NCBI GenBank assembly: GCA_051884615.1
Contig: JBJEVT010000016.1
Span: forward strand, 1 to 64,000
DNA: 64,000 nt
Direction: 5' to 3'
DNA from: UBA1724 sp051884615
GTDB taxonomy: Bacteria > Verrucomicrobiota > Lentisphaeria > Oligosphaerales > Oligosphaeraceae
Shown: positions 8,998 through 17,237 of the stretch, piece after piece
Layout: the number at the start of each line of letters is the position of its first letter
How positions within the stretch are numbered: position 1 is the first letter of the stretch
The notes under the pieces: model-generated
Databases searched by the model: none
Seen by the model: the letters and a program-made list of their open reading frames with translations, nothing else
What the model was told of the DNA's origin: nothing
Program-made: the position numbers and the translations under genes

Positions 8998-10001
8998 CTG
9001 AAGAAACGATATTTTTCCTGGACCGCCTGCCGGTAGGCGGCCATCACCTGGTCGTGGGGCGCCAGGCAGCACACCAGCATCAGGAGGGTGGACTGGGGCA
9101 GATGGAAATTGGTCAGCAGTCCGTCGGCCACCTTCAGGGTCTTGGGGGGATAGAGGAAGATGCTGGTGCGTCCCGTGCCGGGGACCACCCGTCCCGTCTC
9201 CCCGTCGGCGCAGGTCTCCAGGGTGCGGACCGAGGTGGTGCCCATGCAGAAGACCTTGCCGCCCCGGGCATGGGTGCCGTTGATGACCGCCGCCGCCTCC
9301 GGGGGAAGGAAATACCGCTCCTCGTGCATCACATGCTCCTCGATGGTCTTGCTCTCCACGGGACGGAAGGTGCCCGCCCCCACATGGAGAGTGACCCGGG
9401 CGATGGACACCCCCTTCTCCTCCAGCTGGGCGAGAATCTCCGGGGTCAGATGCAATCCCGCCGTGGGACAGGCCACGCTGCCGGGATGGAGGGCGTACAC
9501 GGTCTGGTAATCCTCCTTGTCCGACTCCTCCGCCTCCCGGTTGATGTAGGGCGGCAGCGGAGTCTTCCCGTATTTCTCCAGAAGCCCCAGCACATCCTCC
9601 TGGTCGAACTCCACCAGGCACGCCCCGTCCGGCGCCTTCTCCAACACCGTCAGACCACTGCCATCCCCCTCCAGAACCACCCGGGCGCCGGGACGCAGCC
9701 GGCGGCCCGGCTTCAAAAAGGCCTGCCACCGCCGCCCGCCCCGGCTCTCCAGCAAAAAGACCTGGACCCGCCCCAGGGTCTCGGGACGATGCCCCCACAA
9801 CCGGGCGGGAATCACCTTGGTGTCGTTGAGCACCAGGCAGTCCCCCGGCCGCAGATACTCCGCGAAGTGGTGGAAATCCGTGGACAGGCGCCGCCCGGTG
9901 TCCCGCTCCATCACCAGCATCCGGGCGGCCGCCCGGTCCGCCAGGGGGCGCTGGGCAATGAGCTCCTGGGGCAATGGGAAATCGAAATCGGAAACCAGCA
10001 T
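8949..10001 (-). CDS. queA: S-adenosylmethionine:tRNA ribosyltransferase-isomerase
   Basis: Transfers and isomerises the ribosyl group of SAM onto 7-aminomethyl-7-deazaguanine in tRNA, giving epoxyqueuosine. The 350-residue product has FDFPLPQELIAQRP at the start, LVLNDTKVIPARL, a PTAGLHLT motif, THVGAGTFRPV-like and TNFHLPQSTLLMLV, all family hallmarks. AGGAG lies about 7 nt before the ATG at 10001. smpB lies directly upstream (28 nt), so the two are probably cotranscribed. Its end runs convergently into the HTH gene. Confidence 0.95.
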   Translation of the reverse strand: MLVSDFDFPLPQELIAQRPLADRAAARMLVMERDTGRRLSTDFHHFAEYLRPGDCLVLNDTKVIPARLWGHRPETLGRVQVFLLESRGGRRWQAFLKPGRRLRPGARVVLEGDGSGLTVLEKAPDGACLVEFDQEDVLGLLEKYGKTPLPPYINREAEESDKEDYQTVYALHPGSVACPTAGLHLTPEILAQLEEKGVSIARVTLHVGAGTFRPVESKTIEEHVMHEERYFLPPEAAAVINGTHARGGKVFCMGTTSVRTLETCADGETGRVVPGTGRTSIFLYPPKTLKVADGLLTNFHLPQSTLLMLVCCLAPHDQVMAAYRQAVQEKYRFFSYGDCMLLLPPGRSLA

Positions 10002-10029
10002 CTCTTCTCCTGCAAATCCCCCGGGGGCG

Positions 10030-10485
10030 TCAGCCCCGGATCCCCTTCACGGCCCGCTCCGCCTCCCGGCGGTCCATCTGCTCCTTCATGGCGTCCCGCT
10101 TGTCGTGGAGATTCTTGCCCCGGCAGAGGCCGATGTCCACCTTGATGTGTCCTCTGGGATCGAAGTAGGCCTCCAGGGGGATGATGGTCAGCCCCTTGGC
10201 CTCCACGGAGCGCTTCAGCTTCCGCAGTTCCTTCTTGTGCAGCAGCAGCTGGCGCTGGCGCAGGGGGGGATGGTTGTTGTAGCTGCCCATGGCGTAGGGG
10301 GCGATGTTGCACCCGATCAGCTGGGCGTTCCCCCGCTGGTCGATGGACACATAGGCCTGGGCGAGGGACATCCCCCCGTTCCGGCAGGACTTCACCTCCG
10401 TGCCCGTCAGGGAAATCCCCGCCTGCAACTTCTCCAGCACCTGGTAGTCGTGGAAGGCTCGCTTGTTCTGACAGATATTCTTCAT
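10030..10485 (-). CDS. smpB: SsrA-binding protein SmpB
   Basis: Partner of tmRNA in trans-translation; delivers tmRNA to stalled ribosomes. The 151-residue protein has the family starts NKRAFHDYQVLEKLQAGI and LTGTEVKSCRNG, the YEVDPxR-like loop as YFDPRGHIKVDIGLCRGK, and a basic C-terminal tail after KNLHDKRDAMK. Full length. It precedes queA by 28 nt. No tmRNA gene was recognised beside it. No strong ribosome binding site is visible. Confidence 0.95.
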   Translation of the reverse strand: MKNICQNKRAFHDYQVLEKLQAGISLTGTEVKSCRNGGMSLAQAYVSIDQRGNAQLIGCNIAPYAMGSYNNHPPLRQRQLLLHKKELRKLKRSVEAKGLTIIPLEAYFDPRGHIKVDIGLCRGKNLHDKRDAMKEQMDRREAERAVKGIRG

Positions 10486-10631
10486 CGTGGAAACCGGATT
10501 CCCGGCGGAAATCCCCCCGTCGGGAAGGGCCGCTTAATATAGCCCGCCACCCCTTCCCCCCGCCCTCGGGGACACGGAAGGGATTTGCGCCGGAGAAGCA
10601 GGCGACGCCCCGAGGAAGCCCGGGGGACGCA

Positions 10632-10955
10632 TTAGATTCTGCCCTGCGCCTTCTCCAGGAGAGCCGCCGCAATCTCCACGCACTGGACACAGGGCGTCAG
10701 CGCCCCGCCTTTGATCTCCCGGCAGGTCAGCGCCCCCGCCTCCTTCCGGAACGCCTCCTGCAAAGCCGGACGCTCCTCCTCCGGCGCCAAAAGCAAGGCG
10801 GCGTGCAACGCCCCGCAGATCCCCTCCGGCGCACGCCCCCCGCCGCACCGGGAAAGCTCCTCCACCAACTCCTCGCGCCCGTTCCCCAGGGCCACGGACT
10901 GGGCGCAGTTGTAGGGATGCCCTGGCGCGGTGAAATACTCTCCGTAACGACTCAT
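10632..10955 (-). CDS. C_GCAxxG_C_C family protein
   Basis: 107-residue protein of the C_GCAxxG_C_C family, small cysteine-rich proteins proposed to be redox active or metal binding. Visible cysteines are in YNCAQSV, EGICGALHAALLL, LTCREI and CVQCVE, matching the family pattern. Nothing shows a membrane segment or signal peptide. The ATG at 10955 has GAGGAGAG upstream. It is divergent from tatD with 42 nt between the start codons, so both promoters must overlap. The function in this organism is unknown. Confidence 0.7.
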   Translation of the reverse strand: MSRYGEYFTAPGHPYNCAQSVALGNGREELVEELSRCGGGRAPEGICGALHAALLLAPEEERPALQEAFRKEAGALTCREIKGGALTPCVQCVEIAAALLEKAQGRI

Positions 10956-10997
10956 GCGATTCTCTCTCCTCTTCTGACCACAGGACACGACACGCCC

Positions 10998-11771
10998 ATG
11001 GATTTCTTTGACACCCACACCCATTTCCCGGATGATTCCACCCCGGAGGAACAGGAGGCCCTGGTGACGGAGGCCCGGCAGGCCGGGGTGAACCAACTCC
11101 TGCTGGCGGGCACCTCCCTGGAGGACGTGCCCCGCTATCTGGCCTTCGTCCAGGCGCACCCGGGAATGTATACCAGCGTGGGAATCCATCCCGAATGCTG
11201 CGGAAATTTCGCGGGGGACGCCGCCCAGATGGCGCAGCTGCGCCAGTGGTGCGGGCGGCCCGGCGTGGTGGCCGTGGGGGAGGTGGGGCTGGACGCCCAC
11301 TACGAGGACACCACCCTGTCCCAGCAGGAGAGCTGCCTCCGCGCCATGCTTTCCCTGGCGATGGAGTGTTCCCTGCCGGTGGTCCTCCACTGCCGGGAGG
11401 CATTCCCCGCCTGCTTCCCCATCGTGGAGGAGCTTCTGCCCCCGGAACACCCCATCCAAGTCCACAGCTTCGCGGACGGCCCCCGGGAGATGGAGATGTG
11501 GCTCACCCGGAACGCCTACTTCTCCTACAACGGGATGGTCACCTTCAAGAAGGCGGAGAACATCCGGGAGACCCTGCGCCTGGTCCCCCTGGAGCGGCTC
11601 CTCCTGGAGACGGACGCCCCCTATCTCACCCCCGCCCCCTTCCGGGGGACCCCCAACGCCTCGAAGCACATCCCCCTCATCGCCCGGCGCATCGCCCAGG
11701 AACGCGACCTCTCCCTGGAGGAGGTGGCCGCCCTCACCACGGCAAACGCCCGCCGCTTCTTCCGGCTCTGA
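10998..11771 (+). CDS. TatD family metal-dependent hydrolase
   Basis: Metal-dependent DNase/hydrolase of the TatD family. The 257-residue TIM barrel has HTH at residues 7-9 (DTHTHF), the GEVGLD glutamate, VLHCREA, HSFADG and ETDAPYL, which together make the two-metal site. Normal length. The ATG at 10998 begins exactly at the family's first strand; upstream same-frame sequence is not conserved. Convergent with the AraC gene: only 6 nt separate their stops. Confidence 0.9.
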   Translation: MDFFDTHTHFPDDSTPEEQEALVTEARQAGVNQLLLAGTSLEDVPRYLAFVQAHPGMYTSVGIHPECCGNFAGDAAQMAQLRQWCGRPGVVAVGEVGLDAHYEDTTLSQQESCLRAMLSLAMECSLPVVLHCREAFPACFPIVEELLPPEHPIQVHSFADGPREMEMWLTRNAYFSYNGMVTFKKAENIRETLRLVPLERLLLETDAPYLTPAPFRGTPNASKHIPLIARRIAQERDLSLEEVAALTTANARRFFRL

Positions 11772-11777
11772 CCTCCC

Positions 11778-12740
11778 CTATCTCCCCTCCTTCTGCAGGC
11801 TCACCTGGGCAAGGTATTTCTTGGGGCTCACCCCCACATACTGCCGAAAGCACTTGGAGAAGTGGAACTGGTCGGCGAAGCCCATCTGCACCGCCTTGTC
11901 CTTCAGCAGGACCCGGGGGTTGTCCACCAGATCGGACTTGACAATCTCCATCTTCAGCTGCAGGAAGGCCCGCATGGGCGACATGCCGAAGAAGCGGCGG
12001 CAGACCCGGTTCAGGCTCGAGGCGCTCATCCCCAGGGCGCGGCAGAGATCCCCGACCTCCATGTGCTTCGTGCAGTTCGCCTGGAAACACTCCAGCAGAC
12101 GCTGCTTCTGAATCTCCTCCTCCCCCCGCAGACCGTGCACCTCGTCCAGCTGGGTCTGCCGCCCCATCTGCAGGAAGATGAGCCAGAACAGTGTCTGGAA
12201 GAGACCGTCCATGATGGGGAAGAAGCCGCCGGGATGACGTTGCAGCTCCCGCTGGAAGATGTCCAGCAGGGAACGCACGTCCTCCGGATTCTGGATGGAG
12301 AAGACATGCTCCTGCGCCGTGCTGCCCCGCCGGAGGAAATGGGGGAAGAGGAGCCCCGTCTCCAGACGCTGCAGGCCGAACTCGAAGGCGAAATATTTCT
12401 GCACGCCCAGGAAGTGGTCCTGGTGGTTGTCCCCCGGCTGAATCAGGAGGGCGTCCCCCGGACGGAGGGACACCTCCTGGCCGTTGAGCTTGCAGTGGTA
12501 ATCCCCCTCCTGGGGAAAAATCAGCTCGTAGTGGCTGTGGCGATGGAGGGGGTACACCCAGGCGTGGTCCGTGTAGACGATGCTTCCGCTGAGCAGACGC
12601 ACGGAAAGCCCCTGGTGGCGACGCAACTCCTGGAAATAGAAGTGGAACGTATTGATTTGCCGCCCCTTTCCCATAAAATCCGCGGAGCTGGGAAGGGCAT
12701 ATTTCTCGAACTCACGGGGAATTTTGACCGAATTTGACAT
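11778..12740 (-). CDS. AraC family transcriptional regulator
   Basis: 320-residue regulator. The N-terminal half is a cupin-like sensor with YPLHRHSHYELIF and LRPGDALLIQPGD; the C-terminal ~100 residues carry two helix-turn-helix units, ending in GFADQFHFSKCFRQYVGVSPKKY, the AraC signature. The sensor type suggests a sugar or other small ligand. Start at ATG 12740 with GGGAGAGG upstream. It is divergent from the prepilin-like gene, and an inverted repeat lies between them next to that gene's promoter, so this may be its local regulator. The target is inferred. Confidence 0.88.
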   Translation of the reverse strand: MSNSVKIPREFEKYALPSSADFMGKGRQINTFHFYFQELRRHQGLSVRLLSGSIVYTDHAWVYPLHRHSHYELIFPQEGDYHCKLNGQEVSLRPGDALLIQPGDNHQDHFLGVQKYFAFEFGLQRLETGLLFPHFLRRGSTAQEHVFSIQNPEDVRSLLDIFQRELQRHPGGFFPIMDGLFQTLFWLIFLQMGRQTQLDEVHGLRGEEEIQKQRLLECFQANCTKHMEVGDLCRALGMSASSLNRVCRRFFGMSPMRAFLQLKMEIVKSDLVDNPRVLLKDKAVQMGFADQFHFSKCFRQYVGVSPKKYLAQVSLQKEGR

Positions 12741-12879
12741 AAAAACCTCTCCCGATCCGGAACACGCCGCCACACCCCCGCATCCTCCCCCTCTCCAGGG
12801 GGAAAAATCAGGGAAAAACGGGGAGAATATACCCCCTTTTCCCCCATCCCGCCACCCCCTCCCCTCTGTAAGATTTTCT

Positions 12880-12925
12880 GGGAATTTTGGCGGAAATCAA
12901 CATATTTTGGATTTGGAAAATTCCC
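12880..12925. promoter_or_regulatory. inverted repeat next to the prepilin-like promoter
   Basis: Perfect 9-bp arms GGGAATTTT (12880-12888) and AAAATTCCC (12917-12925), 28 nt apart, in an AT-rich patch of the intergenic region between the AraC gene and the prepilin-like gene. The right arm overlaps the -35 box of the promoter. Candidate operator for the divergent AraC regulator. Confidence 0.45.
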
Positions 12926-12941
12926 CAAAAATGCCAATAAT
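12913..12941 (+). promoter_or_regulatory. sigma70-type promoter of the prepilin-like gene
   Basis: TTGGAA (12913-12918) and AATAAT (12936-12941) with a 17-nt spacer, directed at the gene starting at 13028. This gives a leader of about 80 nt. Confidence 0.6.
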
Positions 12942-13027
12942 TTACAGGAAGCGCAACTCCCCCTCGGGAGGCGTCCCCCTTTTCCTGTGTTCTTTTCCTT
13001 CCCTCGACAACCCATCCCTTCCCTGTC

Positions 13028-13834
13028 ATGAAAAAATCCTTCACTCTCATCGAACTGTTGGTCGTCATCGCCATCATCGCCATCCTGGCGGCCATGCTGC
13101 TGCCCGCCCTCTCCAAGGCCCGGGAGAAGGCCCGCGCCATCTCCTGCACCAACAACCTGAAGCAGCTCTCCCTGGCCTTCATCGTCTACGCCGACTCCAA
13201 CGAAGGCTACATGTGCATCGGCAGCCGGGACATGTGCTGCTGGCTCGCCCAAAACTGGCGCAACGGACTCTTCTCCGGCATGGAGAACAACTATGACGCG
13301 GACTGGAACACCGCCACCTACCTCAAGTGGTCCAAGGCCTTCCCCGTCGCCTTCTGCCCCAACGAACGGATCAAGAAGTCCGAGCATGAATACGGCATCA
13401 TCTCCCAGAGCAACGTCCGCGCCTACGGCCCCGCCTGCTATCGCACGCTTGCCGCCTCCCCCATCTGGCCGGACAGCGAAGGATGGACCGCCGTCTTCAC
13501 CCGCCCCGAACAGTACAAGGCCCCCAGCAGCTTCTTCATGTGGGGCGACTCCACCCATGTGGGCGATGAAAACGCCTACCACGCCGGCAGCGTGGAACCC
13601 CGCTGGGGCGACGTCCACCACGACCTCTCCAAGCATGGGGACAACGGCTGCAATCTGGCCTTCGCCGATGGACACGTGGAAGCCATCAAGAACGGCGTGA
13701 AGTACGCCGAGCTGGCGGACCAGGAAGCCCAGAACTACGGATACTGCGCCTGGTACCCCTACGGCGGCACCGCCACCAACAATACCTGGATGGCCAAGGA
13801 CGGCGTCAACGTCCAGTTCACCTACAGCCGGTAA
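13028..13834 (+). CDS. prepilin-type N-terminal cleavage/methylation protein
   Basis: 268-residue exported protein of the abundant pseudopilin-like group of PVC bacteria. Residues 1-35 form a type IV prepilin leader and hydrophobic helix (KKSFTLIELLVVIAIIAILA) with no Gly before FTLIE, as is common here. The body is not a pilin repeat; it ends in a KHGDNGCNLAFADGHVE stretch resembling the H-x9-DG motif of DUF1559-type proteins, here with 10 residues between H and DG. Role unknown; surface or periplasmic structure is inferred. It has its own promoter and a strong terminator, so it is a single-gene unit controlled next to an AraC gene. Confidence 0.85.
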   Translation: MKKSFTLIELLVVIAIIAILAAMLLPALSKAREKARAISCTNNLKQLSLAFIVYADSNEGYMCIGSRDMCCWLAQNWRNGLFSGMENNYDADWNTATYLKWSKAFPVAFCPNERIKKSEHEYGIISQSNVRAYGPACYRTLAASPIWPDSEGWTAVFTRPEQYKAPSSFFMWGDSTHVGDENAYHAGSVEPRWGDVHHDLSKHGDNGCNLAFADGHVEAIKNGVKYAELADQEAQNYGYCAWYPYGGTATNNTWMAKDGVNVQFTYSR

Positions 13835-13860
13835 TCCCGGATTCCCCCCAAAACGCACCA

Positions 13861-13906
13861 GGGCCGTCTTTCTCCCGCGCGGGAGAGAGGCGGCCCTTCT
13901 GTTTTC
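13861..13906 (+). terminator. rho-independent terminator
   Basis: A 17-bp stem (GGGCCGTCTTTCTCCC... pairing with ...GGGAGAGAGGCGGCCC) followed by TTCTGTTTT, 27 nt after the stop of the prepilin-like gene. Confidence 0.85.
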
Positions 13907-13985
13907 CCCTCTTCCCGGGACAGCACTCCGGAGAGGAGGGGGAAAACAAAAAGCGCCCCGCCGCAAAACGGCGAGGCGCAAAGAA

Positions 13986-14061
13986 TGGTACCGGGCATAG
14001 GACTCGGACCTATGACACGTGGATTATGATTCCACTGCTCTACCAACTGAGCTAGCCCGGC
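13986..14061 (-). tRNA. tRNA with CAT anticodon (Met elongator or Ile2)
   Basis: 76-nt cloverleaf on the minus strand. The acceptor stem GCCGGGC pairs with GCCCGGT (one G-U at the end), the D arm is GCTCAGTTGGTAGAGC, the anticodon stem GTGGA/TCCAC encloses the loop ATCATAA with CAT, and the T arm ATAGG/CCTAT encloses TCCGAGT. CCA is encoded. The anticodon stem lacks the three G-C pairs of an initiator, so it is an elongator Met tRNA or the lysidine-modified Ile tRNA; I cannot decide between them. Confidence 0.93.
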
Positions 14062-14075
14062 ACGGAAAACGCCTT

Positions 14076-14103
14076 AACATAGCCCCCTCCCTGAATTTTT
14101 CAA
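14076..14103 (-). promoter_or_regulatory. promoter of the tRNA gene
   Basis: On the minus strand TTGAAA (14103-14098) and TATGTT (14081-14076) with a 16-nt spacer, ending about 15 nt before the tRNA 5' end. Confidence 0.6.
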
Positions 14104-14203
14104 CCCTCCCCGGAGAAAAAGGAGATCCCCCATGCCCCCCCGTCATCGGCGAGGGGGGCTGGATGCCCTCTGTGTACTCCGGGGTGGGCCGCAGGCGCCG
14201 ACC

Positions 14204-14273
14204 TGTGCTCCGTGTTGAAGCGGCAGCGCCTCTGTGTACTCCGTGTGCTCCGTGTTGAAGCGGCAGCGCCTCT
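14204..14273. repeat. interspersed repeat, two tandem copies
   Basis: Two identical 30-bp copies of TGTGCTCCGTGTTGAAGCGG plus CAGCGCCTCT at 14204-14233 and 14244-14273 (period 40), separated by GTGTACTCCG. A weaker CTCTGTGTACTCCG copy lies at about 14169. A further copy occurs at 16518. This fills most of the non-coding stretch between the tRNA and the next promoter (14062-14328). Confidence 0.85.
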
Positions 14274-14328
14274 CGACGCCCCCCCGCTCCAAGTCTCCTG
14301 TTTCCCACACATTTTTACGGGAGAACTC

Positions 14329-14357
14329 TTGGAATGGATAGAAAATTTTTCTATAAT
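14329..14357 (+). promoter_or_regulatory. sigma70-type promoter for the ORF/hydrolase unit
   Basis: TTGGAA (14329-14334), a 17-nt AT-rich spacer and a perfect TATAAT (14352-14357). It points at the genes starting at 14390 and 14941. Confidence 0.7.
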
Positions 14358-14389
14358 ATCCCTGTTTTCCTTTTCCTCCCCATCCATCC

Positions 14390-14944
14390 ATGCCACAACA
14401 CCTCTCCGAGAGACACCCCCTGGAATGCACTTTTCCGCAACCCGTGTATTCCCGCGGCTCTCTTTCCCCTCGTTTTTCCGTCGGGACATGCCTGGGTCTG
14501 GAACTCCAGGAGGAGGGAGACCAGGACAGCAGCAAGCGCACTCTGGCTCCCTGGCACCGCCCCTTGACCCGGATTTTCCTGGTGGATGCCCGGGGAAGGA
14601 TTCGTTCCCGGGAACATTACGACGCCTTCGGGAAGCGGGTCTGCGCCAGAACCTGCGTCCTCTTGAGAGAGACCCCCGGGAAAACCATGGATTTCCTCCC
14701 CCCGAAAGCCATCCTGAAAGCCTGTTCCCCCCTGGCGTTCGCCTGGTGGAGAGAAGATATGAACTGGAGAAAACAGCCCGTGGCCAAAGCGCAGGCCCCT
14801 GCGGAGAAATCCCCCAGGGAACCCTCCTCTCTTCCTTGGCATAAGAGCGGGCGAGGACGAGGAATTCTTCTTCGTCTCCCGCTGGGCGGGAGCCTGCTGC
14901 CCCTCGGAGGAGCGGCCCTCTTGAAAAGGAGGCGAAAGCAATGA
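14390..14944 (+). CDS. hypothetical protein (uncertain)
   Basis: 184-residue ORF that I do not recognise. Support: it lies 33 nt after a perfect TATAAT box, its central part (from about 14530) has GC-rich third positions like real genes here, and its stop overlaps the next start as ATGA. Against: no Shine-Dalgarno before the ATG, and the first ~45 residues look like non-coding sequence, so the true start may be internal. The C-terminus is a short hydrophobic run followed by KRRRKQ, resembling a membrane-anchor tail. It could also be only a long leader of the hydrolase gene. Confidence 0.4.
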   Translation: MPQHLSERHPLECTFPQPVYSRGSLSPRFSVGTCLGLELQEEGDQDSSKRTLAPWHRPLTRIFLVDARGRIRSREHYDAFGKRVCARTCVLLRETPGKTMDFLPPKAILKACSPLAFAWWREDMNWRKQPVAKAQAPAEKSPREPSSLPWHKSGRGRGILLRLPLGGSLLPLGGAALLKRRRKQ

Positions 14945-16443
14945 CCACCCTCCCCAGGGAAAAATCGGGCGGCAGGGGAAGAGGCGCCTTTTGGTTTTGC
15001 CTGACCGGGGTCTGCCTCCTGGCGGCGGCACTCCTCATGTTCTGCTTCTGGCAGGACACCGGCGCCATGGACCTGCGCCCCCGGAAAATCCAGGAGAGAG
15101 TCCTGCGACGGGATGGCACGACCCTCCTGGTGGGACGCTTTCACCTCAAGGTCAACCTCCCCCTGAATCCCTGGACCACGGTCCACTATGCCATCCCCTG
15201 GGACAAGGAAAACAACCGCCCCCTCCCCAGCGCCTCCCGGATCTGCTTCTGGGCACCCTACGACAACGAAATCTCCAGCCTCCGCGCCGGCCTCTATCCC
15301 CGGCACCTGGACTTCTGCCAACGCTTCGGCTGGACGGTCTTCACCCTGGGCATCGACACCCCCTATTCCCAGGGATACACGCCAGAGGGCTACTTCTCCT
15401 ACGTCTCCTCCGATGGCGGCTGGTTCCCCGTCTTCCATGCCATCCCCCAAATCCTGCGGCAACGCCACGGACTGGCCGAGGAAAAGCTGGTGGTGGCCAG
15501 TTCCTCCTCCGGGGGCGCCCTCGCCCAGAACCTCTGCCTGGCCTTTCCCCAGGAGATTCTAGCCGCCACCTGGTGTGGTTCCCGCGCCCTTCTCCCCCTC
15601 TCCCGGGAGCTCCCCCCCGTCCTTGCCACCTCCGTCTGGGGAGACCTGTCCGGAGTCCCCGCCGTCCAGCGGTATCAGGAGTTGGCCGGGCAAGGGGACC
15701 TGCCCGGAAAGATCTGGACCGCCATCGGCCCTCCCCAGGCCGTCGAGCTCCAGCAACGACACCCTCCCGGCGAGGAACTCCTCGCCTTCATGCAGGATTT
15801 CCTGTGGGAGGCCACCCAGCAGAAAGAACGCCTCGCCCAGGGAGAGGGACTCGCCCCCAGCCCTGAATTTCTCCGAAAATGGCAGTGGTTCCCCCAGGAG
15901 GAGTTCTTCCCCAAACCCTGGAACTCCTCCGACCCCCAGGTCCTTCCCTGGCCCGCCTGCCCCCAGGACGCCCAGGACCTGGTCTTCTACTTCCCCGGTC
16001 AATCCTCACTGTGGGACACGGAATACGACGACACGCTGTACTGGCTGGGAAAGTGCGGGATGCGCTCCTTCCTCTGCCTGGGCGCCCACCAGGACCGGGA
16101 GCTCTGGAAAACAATCCTCTCCCGCACCCTCGCATCCCAGGAAAAGCCGCCACGACATATCCTCTTCCTGGGACGGGACCAGGGAGCCGATTTGGCCTGG
16201 AGCCTCCGGGAAGGGCTGGACCCATCCTGGAAAATCCACCTCTGCGCCCTGGAACCCAATGTCTCCCCGGAAACCCTGGCACACGCCTCCCCCGCATACA
16301 ACGACTTCTACTATCGGCGCCCCCTCCTGAACACCCCCGCTCTCCCCTTCTTCCATTTCCCGGACACCCCCTGGGACGAAACCCGGGGAACCTGGCTGCG
16401 GTTCCTGGAGGAAAGATGCGCAAAGCTACTTGAAAATAAATAA
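14941..16443 (+). CDS. membrane-anchored alpha/beta-hydrolase-like protein
   Basis: 500-residue protein with a single N-terminal transmembrane helix (about residues 17-38) and a large external part. Its middle contains VVASSSSGGALAQNLCLAF, which resembles the nucleophile elbow of alpha/beta hydrolases, preceded by a GWTVFTLGIDTPYS strand-loop; so an esterase- or peptidase-like fold is likely, substrate unknown. The start is firm: AAAGGAGG lies 9 nt upstream. Interspersed repeats flank it and the preceding ORF on both sides. Confidence 0.7.
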   Translation: MTTLPREKSGGRGRGAFWFCLTGVCLLAAALLMFCFWQDTGAMDLRPRKIQERVLRRDGTTLLVGRFHLKVNLPLNPWTTVHYAIPWDKENNRPLPSASRICFWAPYDNEISSLRAGLYPRHLDFCQRFGWTVFTLGIDTPYSQGYTPEGYFSYVSSDGGWFPVFHAIPQILRQRHGLAEEKLVVASSSSGGALAQNLCLAFPQEILAATWCGSRALLPLSRELPPVLATSVWGDLSGVPAVQRYQELAGQGDLPGKIWTAIGPPQAVELQQRHPPGEELLAFMQDFLWEATQQKERLAQGEGLAPSPEFLRKWQWFPQEEFFPKPWNSSDPQVLPWPACPQDAQDLVFYFPGQSSLWDTEYDDTLYWLGKCGMRSFLCLGAHQDRELWKTILSRTLASQEKPPRHILFLGRDQGADLAWSLREGLDPSWKIHLCALEPNVSPETLAHASPAYNDFYYRRPLLNTPALPFFHFPDTPWDETRGTWLRFLEERCAKLLENK

Positions 16444-16481
16444 GTTATAAAGAATAGATCCAAGACCGGGCGGGACGACAA

Positions 16482-16501
16482 GGCATCCGGAACCGGATGC
16501 C
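16482..16501. repeat. perfect short inverted repeat
   Basis: GGCATCCGG-AA-CCGGATGCC, 9-bp arms. It lies between the hydrolase stop and the next interspersed repeat copy. There is no T-tract, so it may be part of the repeat element rather than a terminator. Confidence 0.6.
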
Positions 16502-16517
16502 GAAACGCCCCCCTCTG

Positions 16518-16543
16518 TGTGCTCTGTGTTGAAGCGGCAGCGC
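16518..16543. repeat. interspersed repeat, third copy
   Basis: TGTGCTCTGTGTTGAAGCGG followed by CAGCGCC, differing from the 14.2-kb copies by one base, in the same orientation. It lies just beyond the hydrolase gene and the short inverted repeat. Confidence 0.8.
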
Positions 16544-16563
16544 CCTCTGCGTGCACCGCAGGG

Positions 16564-17235
16564 CTATGTGGTGGTTTTCATGAAATCCAGGATCATCTTC
16601 TGGGGTTTCTGCTCCGGGAATTCGATGCGGTACGGGATGCCCTGTTTCTGGAAGATGGGATCCAGGAATTGGAGGATTCCCTCTTCCAGCTCCTGGATGG
16701 GCAGCTCCTTTTTCTGGAGCATATCCAGGAGCACCTCCTGTTTCAGGGAGCCGAGGCGTTGCTGGAGTTCACGGTCCTGGTCCTCCACCAGTCCCCGGAG
16801 GAACATCAGACCGGTGCGTTTGGTGACGGAGGAGTAGGTTTCCGGGCGCAGGGAGAGGGTCAGGATTCTGGGGCTGGGGAAACGGATCACGACGGTGCCG
16901 TCCTGTTCCTGGTAGACATCCTCCTGGGAGAGTTCGCTCATATCGAAGCCGTAGAAGACATCCGCCAGGATGGTGCCCTGGGATTCCTCGATGCCGTACC
17001 AGGCGGCCTTGGTGGAGCCCAGATTGGCCTGCCACTCCTGTTTTTGGGTGGCGAGGAAGCTGAGCTTTTCCGTCTTCAGCACATCCCAGGTCATCTGGAC
17101 GCGCTGGGTGGGGGTGGATGTCCAGATTCCCCAGAGGAGGAAGGCGGCGACCGCCACCACCAGAATCATGACGGCCAGGATGAGCCATGCCATGCCCATG
17201 GAGGGGCGGGAGGAGGGTTCCTTCTGCAGTTTCAT
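16564..17235 (-). CDS. DUF4230-like membrane protein
   Basis: 223-residue protein with one N-terminal transmembrane helix (about residues 16-38) and an external domain. The stretch ADVFYGFDMSELSQEDVYQ followed by VVIRFPSPRIL matches the pattern of DUF4230 proteins (a Gly/Asp strand, then a hydrophobic Pro-containing strand). The family has no known function. The ATG at 17235 has GGAAGAG upstream and begins 2 nt after the stop of the MurC-like gene, so the two are cotranscribed. Confidence 0.65.
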   Translation of the reverse strand: MKLQKEPSSRPSMGMAWLILAVMILVVAVAAFLLWGIWTSTPTQRVQMTWDVLKTEKLSFLATQKQEWQANLGSTKAAWYGIEESQGTILADVFYGFDMSELSQEDVYQEQDGTVVIRFPSPRILTLSLRPETYSSVTKRTGLMFLRGLVEDQDRELQQRLGSLKQEVLLDMLQKKELPIQELEEGILQFLDPIFQKQGIPYRIEFPEQKPQKMILDFMKTTT

Positions 17236-17237
17236 AT

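Noticed and set aside
6646..9798. 1050-codon open frame on the minus strand
   Set aside because: It crosses dapA, the HTH gene and queA in other frames, with no recognisable domain.
10486..10631. tmRNA gene next to smpB
   Set aside because: The stretch has no tRNA-like domain or tag-coding region, so no tmRNA is claimed.
13986..14061. tRNA as an integration (att) site for the 14.2-16.5 kb segment
   Set aside because: No copy of the tRNA 3' end was found beyond the segment, and no integrase is present.
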